Part shown: piece after piece, positions 1 to 9,268 of the stretch | How the letters are laid out: each line of letters begins with the position of its first letter | How positions within the stretch are numbered: the first letter of the stretch is position 1 | Source of the DNA: Bythopirellula sp. | Lineage (GTDB): Bacteria; Planctomycetota; Planctomycetia; Pirellulales; Lacipirellulaceae | DNA length: 47,397 bases | NCBI GenBank assembly: GCA_028285205.1 | Contig: JANQQA010000309.1 | Location: forward strand, 1-47,397 | Direction: 5' to 3' | Position numbers and translations under genes: made by a program | The notes under the pieces: model-generated | What the model was told of the DNA's origin: nothing | Seen by the model: the letters and a program-made list of their open reading frames with translations, nothing else | Database searches by the model: none

Positions 1-912
1 CGCGATCAACTTTTGGCTCAGTTGCTCGTGACTCCAGCCCAGCTGCTTGACCCGTTCGGCGGCGTCGCGGGCGTTGGTGATCAGCCCGACTTGCTGCCCC
101 ATCTCGCACACCGCGCCGGAGATCGAAGCAACCGTCGTGACCGCTAGCTCCGACCGCACGGGCTCATGTTTCGGATTGAAGGAGGATTCGTGAAAGTCGA
201 GTAGCAGCGTCGCGCCAACGATCGTCGACGCCTCGTAGACTTTGCTGTGTAGCTGCCCAGTGCTCGCCGTGGCACCCCAGTGAATGCGATTTAGCGAATC
301 GCCTGCCTGGTAGGCCCGCACACCGGCGATCCGTGTTGGGTCTTCGTACAGCCGATGCGACATCCGCACCTCGCCGATCGGACGGCGCGAGGCGATATCG
401 AATCCCTCCAGCGGAATGACCTTCGGCAACGCGAGTAAATAACTGGGTTCGCTCAAAATACGGTAGCGACGATACAGTCCGAATACATCGCCGGTCTCCG
501 CGACCAGGGGGCCGATCTGATAGTAGCCCCGACGATGGCATTGCAGCTGGTACAGGAGCGTCTTTTGCCCCTTGCCGCGGAACGACACAAGTTGCAACCG
601 CCGACCCAGCGTTTGCAGGTTCGGCGGATTGAAGACCATGGCCGCGCGCGGGAGCAGGTCTTCCAGCAACAGCCACGGAATCGGCAGCCAGCCACGGTTG
701 GCGAGCCGAATCACGACTGCCACCGACTCGCCGACTTCCACGCGATCGCGATTTGTCTCGCGCGTGGCCATCAAGTTTGCCGACCAGCTGTCAGCAAACC
801 AGCGGCTCAGCGCGATTACACCCAGCAGTGCGTACATCGCGTACGCCAATAGCCCGAAATCAAGCGCGAGTGCGAGCAGCAGCATCAGGATTGCGCCGAT
901 CAGCCATCGCAT
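1..912 (-). CDS. DUF58 domain membrane protein (3' end missing)
   Basis: This frame is open for 304 codons from an ATG at 912 to the left edge, so the C-terminus is missing. Two hydrophobic helices lie at residues 3-35, followed by a soluble region with the DUF58 core at about 197-212 (GVRAYQAGDSLNRIHW) and then KVYE. DUF58 proteins are usually encoded next to MoxR AAA+ ATPases and are thought to act with them as chaperone-like partners, often with von Willebrand A-domain proteins. Here the MoxR gene lies 12 bp upstream on the same strand, so the two are almost certainly co-transcribed. The rest of the operon (perhaps VWA or transglutaminase-like genes) would lie left of the window. The family assignment is firm; the cellular role is not visible. 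Confidence 0.9.
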   Translation of the reverse strand, partial: MRWLIGAILMLLLALALDFGLLAYAMYALLGVIALSRWFADSWSANLMATRETNRDRVEVGESVAVVIRLANRGWLPIPWLLLEDLLPRAAMVFNPPNLQTLGRRLQLVSFRGKGQKTLLYQLQCHRRGYYQIGPLVAETGDVFGLYRRYRILSEPSYLLALPKVIPLEGFDIASRRPIGEVRMSHRLYEDPTRIAGVRAYQAGDSLNRIHWGATASTGQLHSKVYEASTIVGATLLLDFHESSFNPKHEPVRSELAVTTVASISGAVCEMGQQVGLITNARDAAERVKQLGWSHEQLSQKLIA

Positions 913-924
913 CGAGGGACCTCG

Positions 925-1914
925 CTATGTTGCCGCGCGTGCTGCTGATCGCGCTTCAAGCACCGGTACGGGTATCTCGTCCATGATCTCGACGAGGATT
1001 TCTGATACGCTCGCATTCCGCAGGCGAGATTCGGGCTTCAGAATCAGGCGATGCTCAAGTACCGACGAGAGGATGTTCTTGACGTCGTCGGGCTCGACGA
1101 AATTGCGCCCACGGATCGCGGCGACCGACTGGGCAGCGCGATACAGGGCGATCGACGCGCGTGGGCTTCCGCCCAGCGCGATATCTTCGTGCGCCCGCGT
1201 CGCGGCGACGATCTTGGTGATGTAGCCCCGCACCTTGTCATCGACATGTACGGTACGCACCGCACGTTGACAGGCCAGCAATTGCTCGACCGTCACGACC
1301 GGTTTGATTTTGGTGATTGGGTGCTCGGTCTTGAGCAGTTCGAGCATGTTCGATTCTTCCTGCTGACTTGGGTAGCCCAGGCTCAGCTTCATTAGGAAGC
1401 GATCAAGCTGTGCTTCAGGAAGGGGAAACGTGCCTTCGTGGTCGACGGGGTTTTGTGTGGCGATCAGCAGGAACGGTGGTTCCAAGTTGTGTGTCTGGCC
1501 GTCGATCGTGACTGCTGACTCGGCCATCGCTTCCAGCAGGGCCGCTTGGGTACGCGGCGTCGCGCGATTGATTTCGTCGGTTAAGACCAGCTGCGCGAAA
1601 ATTGGCCCCGCCCGGAATTCAAACTCGCTCGTTTTCTGGTTGAAGATCGAGCCACCCGTGACGTCATTGGGCAACAAGTCGGGCGTGCATTGAATGCGTT
1701 TAAAGCTGCAGCCCACGCTGCGAGAGAACGCCCGCGCGAGAATCGTCTTCGCGACGCCCGGTACGTCTTCCAGCAGCACATGGCCGGCGGAGTACCAAGC
1801 CACAAGTACCTTGACGATCTGTTGCCGTTTGCCAACGACGACTTGCTCGACATTGGCCATGATTCGCTTGCTGATGGTGCTGACATCAAGCGTCGCGCGA
1901 GGCTTCTCGGTCAA
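925..1914 (-). CDS. MoxR-type AAA+ ATPase
   Basis: This is an AAA+ ATPase of the MoxR family, about 329 residues. Walker A is the MoxR variant VPGVAKT (about 51-57), Walker B is LTDEINRA (about 111-118), and sensor 1 lies in the ATQNP segment followed by LPEAQLDRF. The MoxR lid domain fills the C-terminal third. I place the start at a TTG (1912-1914) preceded at good spacing by GAGGAG. It gives the usual family length. A GTG at 2004 would add 30 residues that look non-conserved and have no ribosome-binding site. The protein probably acts as a chaperone-like remodeller with the DUF58 protein encoded 12 bp downstream. The specific client is unknown. Confidence 0.93.
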   Translation of the reverse strand: MTEKPRATLDVSTISKRIMANVEQVVVGKRQQIVKVLVAWYSAGHVLLEDVPGVAKTILARAFSRSVGCSFKRIQCTPDLLPNDVTGGSIFNQKTSEFEFRAGPIFAQLVLTDEINRATPRTQAALLEAMAESAVTIDGQTHNLEPPFLLIATQNPVDHEGTFPLPEAQLDRFLMKLSLGYPSQQEESNMLELLKTEHPITKIKPVVTVEQLLACQRAVRTVHVDDKVRGYITKIVAATRAHEDIALGGSPRASIALYRAAQSVAAIRGRNFVEPDDVKNILSSVLEHRLILKPESRLRNASVSEILVEIMDEIPVPVLEARSAARAAT

Positions 1915-2116
1915 TTGCCTGCTCCTCTGCGAAGAAAGCCGGGGTCCGGCCAATACGTCTGTTCCAACTGCCAGTGTAGCCTGGGGAACTCGCGATGAAC
2001 ACACGATCCGCCGGAAAAAGACCGTCGCGTTGGGGCTGCTGAGCGGGTATCATTGCTGACTTGTTGCAGCCGATGCGTAGCGATTTGACAGTTCACAAAG
2101 CAATACAGAAAGAGAA

Positions 2117-3187
2117 ATGACGATACGACTAGGAATTATTGGCGCCGGTTCGATTGGTAAGGTTCACGCAAAAGCAGCCAACGAGGCCGGGACCACCGTC
2201 GCGCGGATTGCCGACGTGGATCTGCCGAAAGCAAAGGAACTGGCCGACAAGTACGAAGGCTGCATCGCCTCAGACGACCCCAAGGAGCTTTTGTTCGATG
2301 AAGACATCGACGCGGTGGCCGTGTGTGTGCCCAACCGTTGGCACAAGGAGTTAGCCATCGCAGCGATGCGTGCGGGCAAGGATGTGTTGTTGGAAAAACC
2401 GATGGGGCTGAATAAGTCGGAATGCGAAGAGATCAATGCCGTCGCGGCGGAAACCAAACGGGTGCTCCAGGTCGGCATGGTCTATCGCTATTCGGCAGCC
2501 GGAACAGCGGCGAAGGATGTGATTGAAAGCGGCGGCCTTGGAACGATCTACCACGCAAAAGCCCATCTGTTTCGGCGACGGGGTGTGCCAGGCTTGGGCG
2601 GCTGGTTCACGACCAAGGAACTTTCCGGTGGTGGACCTTTGATCGATTTGGGCGTTCACATTATCGACATCACCAGTTGGTTGATCGGCTTTCCGACGCC
2701 GAAACGCGTGAGTGGCAAAGTCTATTCGCACTTTGGCAGTCGCATGAAGGACTACGTGTACGAAGACATGTGGGCAGGTCCTCCGAAACTGGAGGGTGTT
2801 TGCGATGTCGAAGACTCCGCGCACGCGATGGTAAACTTCGAGGGCGGTTGCTCGCTCGATTTGCAGGTTTCTTGGGCGATCAACATGCCGACGCCCAACA
2901 TGGAAAGTGCCGAGACGATCGGCATCTTCGGCGATAAGGGCGGGCTAACGTTCAGCCTGTTTGGCGAGCACGTCGACGTCGCGACGGAGCAATACGGACG
3001 AAACATCGACACGCAGATTCTGCTCACCAAGACCGACCAGTTTGTCGAGCAAGCGACAGCCTTTGCCCACTGCGTAAAGACACGCGAAACGCCTCGAGCA
3101 ACCGGCGAGCAGGGTTATTTCGTCCAGTCGATCATCGATGCGATCTACGAGTCAAGCGAAACCGATCAAGAAGTAAAACTCAACTAA
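2117..3187 (+). CDS. Gfo/Idh/MocA family NAD(P)-dependent oxidoreductase
   Basis: A 356-residue cytoplasmic dehydrogenase of the Gfo/Idh/MocA family. The N-terminal Rossmann fold has GIIGAGSIGKVHAKA at residues 6-20, and the family motif EKP is seen in LLEKPMGLNK. The C-terminal alpha/beta substrate-binding domain follows, with the GGPLIDLGVHIID segment that carries the catalytic Asp/His pair. The purine-rich GAAAGAGAA precedes the ATG. Members oxidise or reduce sugars, inositols and related polyols, and the substrate cannot be read from sequence. The gene lies 34 bp ahead of an SMP-30/gluconolactonase-like gene on the same strand, which fits an oxidative sugar pathway (sugar to lactone to acid), but that link is inference. 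Confidence 0.92.
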   Translation: MTIRLGIIGAGSIGKVHAKAANEAGTTVARIADVDLPKAKELADKYEGCIASDDPKELLFDEDIDAVAVCVPNRWHKELAIAAMRAGKDVLLEKPMGLNKSECEEINAVAAETKRVLQVGMVYRYSAAGTAAKDVIESGGLGTIYHAKAHLFRRRGVPGLGGWFTTKELSGGGPLIDLGVHIIDITSWLIGFPTPKRVSGKVYSHFGSRMKDYVYEDMWAGPPKLEGVCDVEDSAHAMVNFEGGCSLDLQVSWAINMPTPNMESAETIGIFGDKGGLTFSLFGEHVDVATEQYGRNIDTQILLTKTDQFVEQATAFAHCVKTRETPRATGEQGYFVQSIIDAIYESSETDQEVKLN

Positions 3188-3221
3188 ACGCACACGTCTC
3201 GGTTATCGAAAGGCGGCATTC

Positions 3222-4241
3222 GTGAAACAACTCGTCCTTATCACAGTGTTACTACTTCTAGTCGGTAAAGCCGCCATGGCCCAGGAAGCAAAGTACATCG
3301 GCGAAGTTCGCCGCCTCGACCCAGCTATCGACGCGTTGGTGCCTTCTGGCGCGAAAATCGAATTGCTAGCCGACGGTTTCGAGTGGAGCGAAGGCCCTGT
3401 GTGGGTCGATGAGGACGGCGGTTTTCTGTTATTTTCCGACATTCCCAATAACGTCGTGCATCGATGGTCGGAAAAGACGGGTTTACAGGAGTGGCTGAAA
3501 CCGTCGGGCTACACGGGTCCGACGTCGCGAGGCGGCGAAAGTGGGTCGAACGGGTTAACGCTCGACAACGAGGGACGACTTTTACTGTGCCAGCACGGCG
3601 ACCGACGGGTTGCGCGGATGGACGCGCCGTGGAACGCTCCCGCTGCGAACTTTGTCACGTTGGCCGATCGCCATGACGGCAAACGACTCAATAGTCCCAA
3701 TGACGCGGTCGTGCATTCTAGCGGCGCGATCTATTTTACCGATCCGCCTTACGGTCTGATTCAAAACTTCAAAGACCCCAACCGAGAAACTGATTACCTG
3801 GGCGTTTATCGGATTGACCCGGACGGCAAACTTACCTTGCTCACCGACAAGCGGTCAGCTCCTAACGGGATTGCTTTTTCAACCGATGAGAAAACACTCT
3901 ACGTTGCCCAGTCGGACGGGAAGGCTCCGCATATCTATGCATACGACGTGCAATCCGACGGCAGCATCGCCAACGAACGGATCTTTTTCGATGCCTCGGA
4001 CCTGGCGAAGGAAGACAAGGGCATGCCCGATGGCTTGAAAATCGACCAGGCGGGCAATTTGTTTGCCACCGGTCCAGGCGGTGTGTTGGTGATCACGCCC
4101 TCAGGCAAGCACTTGGGTACGATTTCCACAGGCGAACTAATCGCTAACTGCGGATTCGGCGACGATGGCCAGACCCTTTACCTGACGTCAGATATGTATC
4201 TCGCGCGGATTCGCCTGACGACCAAGGGTGACGGTTTCTAG
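3222..4241 (+). CDS. Secreted SMP-30/gluconolactonase/LRE-like protein
   Basis: A 339-residue protein with a signal peptide (about 1-21, ending AMAQ), so it is predicted to be periplasmic or exported. It is a six-bladed beta-propeller of the SMP-30/gluconolactonase family. Expected metal-site segments are visible: SEGPVW near the N-terminus, LNSPNDAV in the middle, APNGIAF, and MPDGLKID late in the protein. The start is a GTG preceded by AAGGCGG. Family members hydrolyse sugar lactones, and the preceding oxidoreductase could supply one. The stop codon shares the four bases CTAG (4238-4241) with the stop of the convergent galactokinase gene. Confidence 0.88.
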   Translation: MKQLVLITVLLLLVGKAAMAQEAKYIGEVRRLDPAIDALVPSGAKIELLADGFEWSEGPVWVDEDGGFLLFSDIPNNVVHRWSEKTGLQEWLKPSGYTGPTSRGGESGSNGLTLDNEGRLLLCQHGDRRVARMDAPWNAPAANFVTLADRHDGKRLNSPNDAVVHSSGAIYFTDPPYGLIQNFKDPNRETDYLGVYRIDPDGKLTLLTDKRSAPNGIAFSTDEKTLYVAQSDGKAPHIYAYDVQSDGSIANERIFFDASDLAKEDKGMPDGLKIDQAGNLFATGPGGVLVITPSGKHLGTISTGELIANCGFGDDGQTLYLTSDMYLARIRLTTKGDGF

Positions 4242-5422
4242 TTCGATGTGATGACCATGGCACCCTGGGCGGGCGGGGTGGCAAAGGCAGTCGCTTCGAT
4301 GCCGGTCTGTTCGAGGTAACGATCGCAAATCGCCTGGGCAATCGATTCAACGGCGTCGGTTCTCACCAGGCTGACCGTACAGCCGCCAAAACCACCGCCG
4401 GTCATGCGCGAGCCGATCACACCCTGCTCCGTGTCAAGCTCGGCCGCGGCTTGGACCAATACGTCTAGCTCTGGGCAGCTGACTTCATAGTCATCGCGCA
4501 ATGACTCGTGACTGGCGTACATCAGCCGGCCAACCTCATCCCAATTGGATGTCTCGATTGCGGAAGCGGCCGCGATCGTACGCTCGATTTCGCCGATCAC
4601 ATGCCGGGCGCGCCGAAAGTGAACGTCGTCGAGCGAAGATTTTCTCTCTTCGAGCAAGCTGGTCGACGCTTCGCGCAGCGACGGCACGCCAAGTATTTTG
4701 GCGGCAGACTCACATTGCCCTCTTCGCTCGGCGTATTCTCCGCCGGTGAGTTCGTGTTTGACGTTGGTATTGATGATCAGCACCTGAATGCCCGGGTCGT
4801 TCATCGGCACCATCTTGGTTTCCTGGCTCCGGCAATCCAACAGCATTAGATGGCCAGCTGTGCATAGCACAGAACTAAACTGGTCCATGATGCCGCAAGG
4901 GACACCCGCGCCGCGGTGTTCAGCCAATTGACAGAGCAGACCTTTGCGGACGGGCGAAACCGATTTGCCAGTGAGTGTCTCGACGAGCGTGGCCGTCGCC
5001 ACTTCGAGCGCCGCGCTGCTGGAGAGCCCGCTACCCAACGGCACGGACGAATTCACCACGGCATCGAACACGGGCGTTTGAATGCCCTCTTCGTCGCGAT
5101 AGGCGTCGAACACACCGCGAACGTAGCGAGTCCACGCCGGTAGAAAGCTTACGTCGCCAGCCGACAACGGCACGTCTTGCTGCTCCTCGACGAGGCTACT
5201 GTAGAGCCGCGCCGTCTCGCCGCGGCTCTCGTCGGCCGCAAGCACGGTGTAGCGATCGATAGCCATCGGTAGCACGAAGCCATCGTTGTAGTCGGTGTGC
5301 TCACCGATGAGATTAACACGCCCTGGAGCCGCCACGACGATGCTCGCAGGACGGCCGAAACGTTTCTCGAAGGCGGCCTTTGTTTGCTCGGTAAGTGTGG
5401 CAAGTGATGGGGCTCGGTCCAT
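4238..5422 (-). CDS. galK: Galactokinase
   Basis: A GHMP-family kinase of about 394 residues that phosphorylates galactose to galactose 1-phosphate (Leloir pathway, cytoplasm). All three signatures are present. The galactokinase motif GRVNLIGEHTDYNDG is at about 34-48, the ATP-binding loop PLGSGLSSSAA is in the middle, and TGGGFGG is near the C-terminus. I chose ATG at 5422 because it gives the family N-terminus. A TTG at 5446 would add eight residues. It is the last gene of a minus-strand run with gaps of about 70-90 bp after the hydantoinase, toroid and papain-like genes. No galT or galE is visible nearby. Confidence 0.95.
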   Translation of the reverse strand: MDRAPSLATLTEQTKAAFEKRFGRPASIVVAAPGRVNLIGEHTDYNDGFVLPMAIDRYTVLAADESRGETARLYSSLVEEQQDVPLSAGDVSFLPAWTRYVRGVFDAYRDEEGIQTPVFDAVVNSSVPLGSGLSSSAALEVATATLVETLTGKSVSPVRKGLLCQLAEHRGAGVPCGIMDQFSSVLCTAGHLMLLDCRSQETKMVPMNDPGIQVLIINTNVKHELTGGEYAERRGQCESAAKILGVPSLREASTSLLEERKSSLDDVHFRRARHVIGEIERTIAAASAIETSNWDEVGRLMYASHESLRDDYEVSCPELDVLVQAAAELDTEQGVIGSRMTGGGFGGCTVSLVRTDAVESIAQAICDRYLEQTGIEATAFATPPAQGAMVITSN

Positions 5423-5498
5423 AAATGATTCCAAATAGGGGCTCAACGGGATTCATGCTTGTTCAAGACTGGATCGTGCTCGCGACAACACGAACCGA

Positions 5499-6275
5499 TC
5501 AGCCGCGAGCGATCTTGAAGTAGCGGCTCTTGGGCACAAGCCGATACCGCTGCGTCGTTTCGTACCCATGGTTCCGGTACTTGCAAGACCACTGGGCAAT
5601 CAGCTCACCTTGAAAAGTGCGAAAGTTGCATGCGATCGGTCCGCCGGGATCATTCGAGTCGAAAACAACGATCGTGCCTTGATCCGTCTTGCTCATCACA
5701 ACGGCATGGAGCGTCTGTTTGTACTGCCCATCCGGAAACTCTCGATACCCAAAGCAGCAAAACACTTCCGTCTTGTCATCGTCCGCATCGAGGGCTCCGT
5801 GGAGTTCCTCCTCCGAACGGAGAACTGCTGCCTGGGCTGCCCTGAGCTTCTTGAGCCCGGCTGGGCTGTCTGCAATACGGGTGGCCTCAGCTTTGTAAAG
5901 TGCAGCCACTCGACTGCTAATCTCATTGAGTACGTCCGGCTCGGTGATCTGACGCAGCTGTTGATTGACTCTCACCTCGGCAGGATAGTCGATTGCATTG
6001 TCCGTCGACAGCCCGTCGAAGATTGATTTGGCAAGCTGATCGAGGCTGGTTTCGCTGGTCACGCTCTTCGACGCGCGGCCTTCCAAGAGCGCTTCGGCAA
6101 CTGAGGAGATCCCGACGCAGCGAAGGTCGCTGTTCATCGGCATATTCTTTAGCACCAGCGGGACTGCAGAGTCGGCACGGTCAACCGTCGCCGACGTCTG
6201 AGCGGTAGCGGCAACTGCGCCTGACGAGGCAGCGACAAGCCACAAGAGCAGCCAAGCTTGGTACTTCGACGTCAT
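5499..6275 (-). CDS. Secreted protein of unknown function, possible papain-like fold
   Basis: A 258-residue protein with a signal peptide (about 1-26). I do not recognise a named family. After export the visible order is a Cys in an SDLRCVGISS segment (C53), a helical, charged middle region (about 75-165), a CC pair at 173-174, then LHAVVMS (H190) and VVFDSNDPG (D206, N208). A Cys near the N-terminus followed by a His on a strand and a DxND turn is the layout of papain-like and C39-like cysteine peptidases, but this is inference from residue order only. The start is ATG 6275, since starting upstream would bury the signal peptide. It lies between a toroid protein gene and galK on the same strand. 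Confidence 0.75.
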   Translation of the reverse strand: MTSKYQAWLLLWLVAASSGAVAATAQTSATVDRADSAVPLVLKNMPMNSDLRCVGISSVAEALLEGRASKSVTSETSLDQLAKSIFDGLSTDNAIDYPAEVRVNQQLRQITEPDVLNEISSRVAALYKAEATRIADSPAGLKKLRAAQAAVLRSEEELHGALDADDDKTEVFCCFGYREFPDGQYKQTLHAVVMSKTDQGTIVVFDSNDPGGPIACNFRTFQGELIAQWSCKYRNHGYETTQRYRLVPKSRYFKIARG

Positions 6276-6363
6276 GATGTAACTCAAGATGCTGCGAAGT
6301 GAGAAATCGAGTGCTCCGAGGTTCGCTTTGCTGAGCAAGGCGTCAACAACTATTCTATGCGGT

Positions 6364-7554
6364 TCACCGCTGGAGAACAGGGAGCAACTGATTCGGAGCG
6401 CCCAGCGACAGCACCATCAGTGCCGTCGTATAGTGATTGCCGAATACGGCGTCGCTGGAATGACTTTCGCGATCCCATGAGCCGTCACGGTTCTGATTGT
6501 CCAGAACTACTTGGACCATCGGCGGGAAAAACTCGCGCCAGTGCCGTCCGCCCAGTTGGTAGGTCGCTTGTGTGCAGAAAAACACGCCGTGATGGTAGCG
6601 GTCGTCCAGAAAACCTCGCTGGCCAAAGGGCTCGACTTTGTTGTACTCCATGAACGTGTTCCGCAGGATCCAATCACCGGCGGTTTGGGCTTCCTCGGAA
6701 TCGTGCAGCCCAGCCAGCGCCAACGCGATCACGCCTGCGCCGGACATGCCTCGCGTGCGGTGGTCTTGGTAGGAAGGCATCAGCACGAAGGTGTCGTACT
6801 TTGGGTTGAAGCAGTTGCGAATGAATTGGACGGCCCCATCGACCGATTCCTGAGGAACGTCGAATCCGGCGTTTTTCGCGGATCGCAAGAACAACATTTG
6901 CCAAACGGTGTTCGAGAGATTCGAATCAACCGGCTCACCATCACGAGGTAGCAAGTCGAGGTAGCGCCAGCCACCGCGATCGACTTTGCGCGCTTTTGGC
7001 CAGCGCTGCATCTCCAAGGATGCTTTGATGGAGTTCTCGATGATCTCGCGGATCTCAAGTTCCGAAGTGCCGCTGCTTGAGGCATAGACTTCGCTGAGCG
7101 CGAGAGACGAAATGCCATGATTGTAGGTCGCGGTGCCGCCCATGATCCGCGACACGTTGCGGCTAATTCTGGTCCCCCTCGGCGCGACCACGGCCACCAG
7201 ACCGCTCGGTTTTTGACATGAGGCAATGTAGCGAACTGCGTTGTGGAGGACTTCGCCGTAGGGACCTTCACCCGGAATGTGGCCATGAGCGGCAAACGCC
7301 ATCACGACCAATCCCGTCACGCCCGGTTGTCCATATGGTGCTGTTGGGAACGACCCATTAGGTTGCTGCTCGCTCGCCAGCCATTCAAACGCACGTTCAA
7401 CCGATTGATCGACTTGCTGCCACTGCTTCGAGGTGAGGACATCTTCAGCTGGAGCTTTCGAATCCTGTGCGTCGCACGCCGTGGTCGCTAGCAATAACCC
7501 CAGCGTCAGAGAATACCCGAGTCGCAGACACCCAGTTCGATACGTGACGTTCAT
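6364..7554 (-). CDS. Exported terpenoid-cyclase/prenyltransferase-like alpha-alpha toroid protein
   Basis: A 396-residue protein with an N-terminal signal sequence ending near TTACDA. The context around that Cys is a poor lipobox, so lipidation is uncertain. The rest consists of repeated helical hairpins of the alpha/alpha-toroid (squalene-cyclase or prenyltransferase-like) superfamily. Characteristic repeats include WLASEQQPNGSF, YIASCQKPSG, DRGGWRYLD and LDNQNRDGSW. The DxDD motif of squalene-hopene cyclases is not present, so it is unlikely to be a cyclase. Such secreted toroid proteins are common in planctomycetes and their function is unknown. GAGGAGG sits at ideal spacing before ATG 7554. 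It probably shares a transcript with the genes on either side. Confidence 0.82.
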   Translation of the reverse strand: MNVTYRTGCLRLGYSLTLGLLLATTACDAQDSKAPAEDVLTSKQWQQVDQSVERAFEWLASEQQPNGSFPTAPYGQPGVTGLVVMAFAAHGHIPGEGPYGEVLHNAVRYIASCQKPSGLVAVVAPRGTRISRNVSRIMGGTATYNHGISSLALSEVYASSSGTSELEIREIIENSIKASLEMQRWPKARKVDRGGWRYLDLLPRDGEPVDSNLSNTVWQMLFLRSAKNAGFDVPQESVDGAVQFIRNCFNPKYDTFVLMPSYQDHRTRGMSGAGVIALALAGLHDSEEAQTAGDWILRNTFMEYNKVEPFGQRGFLDDRYHHGVFFCTQATYQLGGRHWREFFPPMVQVVLDNQNRDGSWDRESHSSDAVFGNHYTTALMVLSLGAPNQLLPVLQR

Positions 7555-7624
7555 TGCAAGCCTCCTCGCTGTAATGGCAGTCTACTTGTCGCACGACGTG
7601 CGGAATTCACTCACTTCGAATGAT

Positions 7625-9004
7625 TCAAAAAGCCGTCGGTTCCCGACTCAAGAATTGCCCTCGTCCCAGAGTTCCGACAAACTCGCCGTCGCGCACCTGG
7701 ACTTCTCCACGCACTGTTACGACACTAGGTCGCCCGAGGATCTCCCAGCCTTCATAGGCGCTGTAGTCGACGTCCATCAGCTGTGTGGACGCGGAAATCG
7801 TCCCACGATATTCCGGGTCGTAGACCACGAGATCGGCGTCGCTACCTACCTGGATTGCTCCTTTTCGCGGGTAAAGACCAAACCGTCGCGCCGCTTGCGT
7901 GCTCGCCACGTCGACGAAAGTGTTCAGATTAATGTTCCCTTGGCAGACACCATGCGTGTACAACAAATTGACGCGATCCTCCACGGAGGGGATGCCGTTG
8001 GGGATCAGTGTGAAATTGTCGCGGCCCATCTCTTTTTGGCCGTGGAAATCGAAGGGAGCGTGGTCGGTCGCGACAGTACTGATCAAGCCAGAGCGCAATC
8101 CGGCCCACAAGGCGTCGCGATGAGCCACATCACGCAGCGGCGGCGACATCACGTACTTCGCGCCTTCGAAATCTGGCTGTTCCGCATACGTCTTGTCCAG
8201 CGTCAGATAGGGAATGACCGTTTCAACCCAAGCGTTCACACCGCGTAGGTGGGCTGACTGAACGGCTTCGAGCGCCTCGCGACAGGACGTGTGCACACAA
8301 TAGACGTGCGCACCGGTGAGTTCCGCGAATGTCATCAGGTGATTCACACCCTCCGCCTCAACGCGCGCGGGTCGTGAAGGTTCGTGCCACTGCGGTCCGG
8401 CCTTGCCTTCAGCGAGCAGCTTTGCCTGCAGCGCCGCGACAAGCGTTTCGTTCTCGCAGTGGGCCGTCACGATCACGCCCAGTTCCTTCGCCAGCGACAG
8501 CGTATCGAACAACTCCTGATCGTCGATGCCGAATGCTCCCTTGTACGCCAAGAAGACCTTGAACGATGCGATCCCGCGATTCACGATCTCGCGCAACTGG
8601 TTGGCCGCCGAGTCGTCGAACCTTGATACGCCCATGTGGAACGTATAGTCGCACGCCGAGATTTCGGCCTTCGATTTCCACAGCTCAAACGCCTCCAACG
8701 GTTTTTCGGTGCGGCTGGGACAACACATTTCAATCAGCGATGTGGTGCCCCCAACCAGCGCTGCACGACTCGCGGAGTCGTAGGTGTCTTTCGCGTAAGT
8801 GCCCATGAACGGCAAGTAGATGTGCACATGCGGGTCGATGAATCCGGGAAAGACGTATTTGCCGGCGGCATCGATGATTTCCGCGTCGGCGGGCGATTCG
8901 ATATGAGGGGCGATTTGGCGGATCACTTCGCCATCGCACCAGATGTCTGCCACATAGTCATCCGTCGCAGTGAGGATGCGTCCGTTCTTGATCAATAGCG
9001 ACAT
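7625..9004 (-). CDS. Dihydropyrimidinase / D-hydantoinase-like amidohydrolase
   Basis: A 459-residue cyclic amidohydrolase of the dihydropyrimidinase/hydantoinase group, cytoplasmic. The binuclear metal site can be read: DPHVH at 57-61, the bridging-lysine segment SFKVFLAYK at 147-155, TAHCEN, CVHTS, and ATDHAPF late in the protein. It hydrolyses cyclic amides such as dihydropyrimidines or hydantoins. Allantoinase is a less likely alternative given the FKVFLAYKG segment. GGGAGA precedes ATG 9004. It heads the minus-strand run continuing with the toroid protein gene (70 bp away). No pyrimidine-catabolic partners are visible. Confidence 0.9.
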   Translation of the reverse strand: MSLLIKNGRILTATDDYVADIWCDGEVIRQIAPHIESPADAEIIDAAGKYVFPGFIDPHVHIYLPFMGTYAKDTYDSASRAALVGGTTSLIEMCCPSRTEKPLEAFELWKSKAEISACDYTFHMGVSRFDDSAANQLREIVNRGIASFKVFLAYKGAFGIDDQELFDTLSLAKELGVIVTAHCENETLVAALQAKLLAEGKAGPQWHEPSRPARVEAEGVNHLMTFAELTGAHVYCVHTSCREALEAVQSAHLRGVNAWVETVIPYLTLDKTYAEQPDFEGAKYVMSPPLRDVAHRDALWAGLRSGLISTVATDHAPFDFHGQKEMGRDNFTLIPNGIPSVEDRVNLLYTHGVCQGNINLNTFVDVASTQAARRFGLYPRKGAIQVGSDADLVVYDPEYRGTISASTQLMDVDYSAYEGWEILGRPSVVTVRGEVQVRDGEFVGTLGRGQFLSREPTAF

Positions 9005-9268
9005 GGGGTTCTCCCGCAGTGAGGTTCAATCTCATTCTCTGGTTCACGTGAATGTGGTCAAGCCGATTGTATCGAATATGCTGCCGCGTCGCTCAAGTTA
9101 TGCGGCAACTCGGCATTCCATGGCAAATGTCCGCCGCGCATTGACCGCTGCGAGCTACTTTTGCACATAGCGGTCGCGTTTCAGTCGTATGACGGAAAGC
9201 GAACGCTCGCGGAAAAACACAGCAGCTGTACGCATCGTCGCCCGGGGCACAGTAGGGGGGTTCTCGAG

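Noticed and set aside
572..1225. A 217-codon plus-strand frame over the DUF58 and MoxR genes
   Set aside because: It overlaps two firm minus-strand genes and has Arg/Ser-rich composition typical of an antisense shadow.
6364..7554. Squalene-hopene cyclase
   Set aside because: The toroid fold fits, but the DxDD catalytic motif is missing and the protein carries an export signal, so a cyclase call is not supported.
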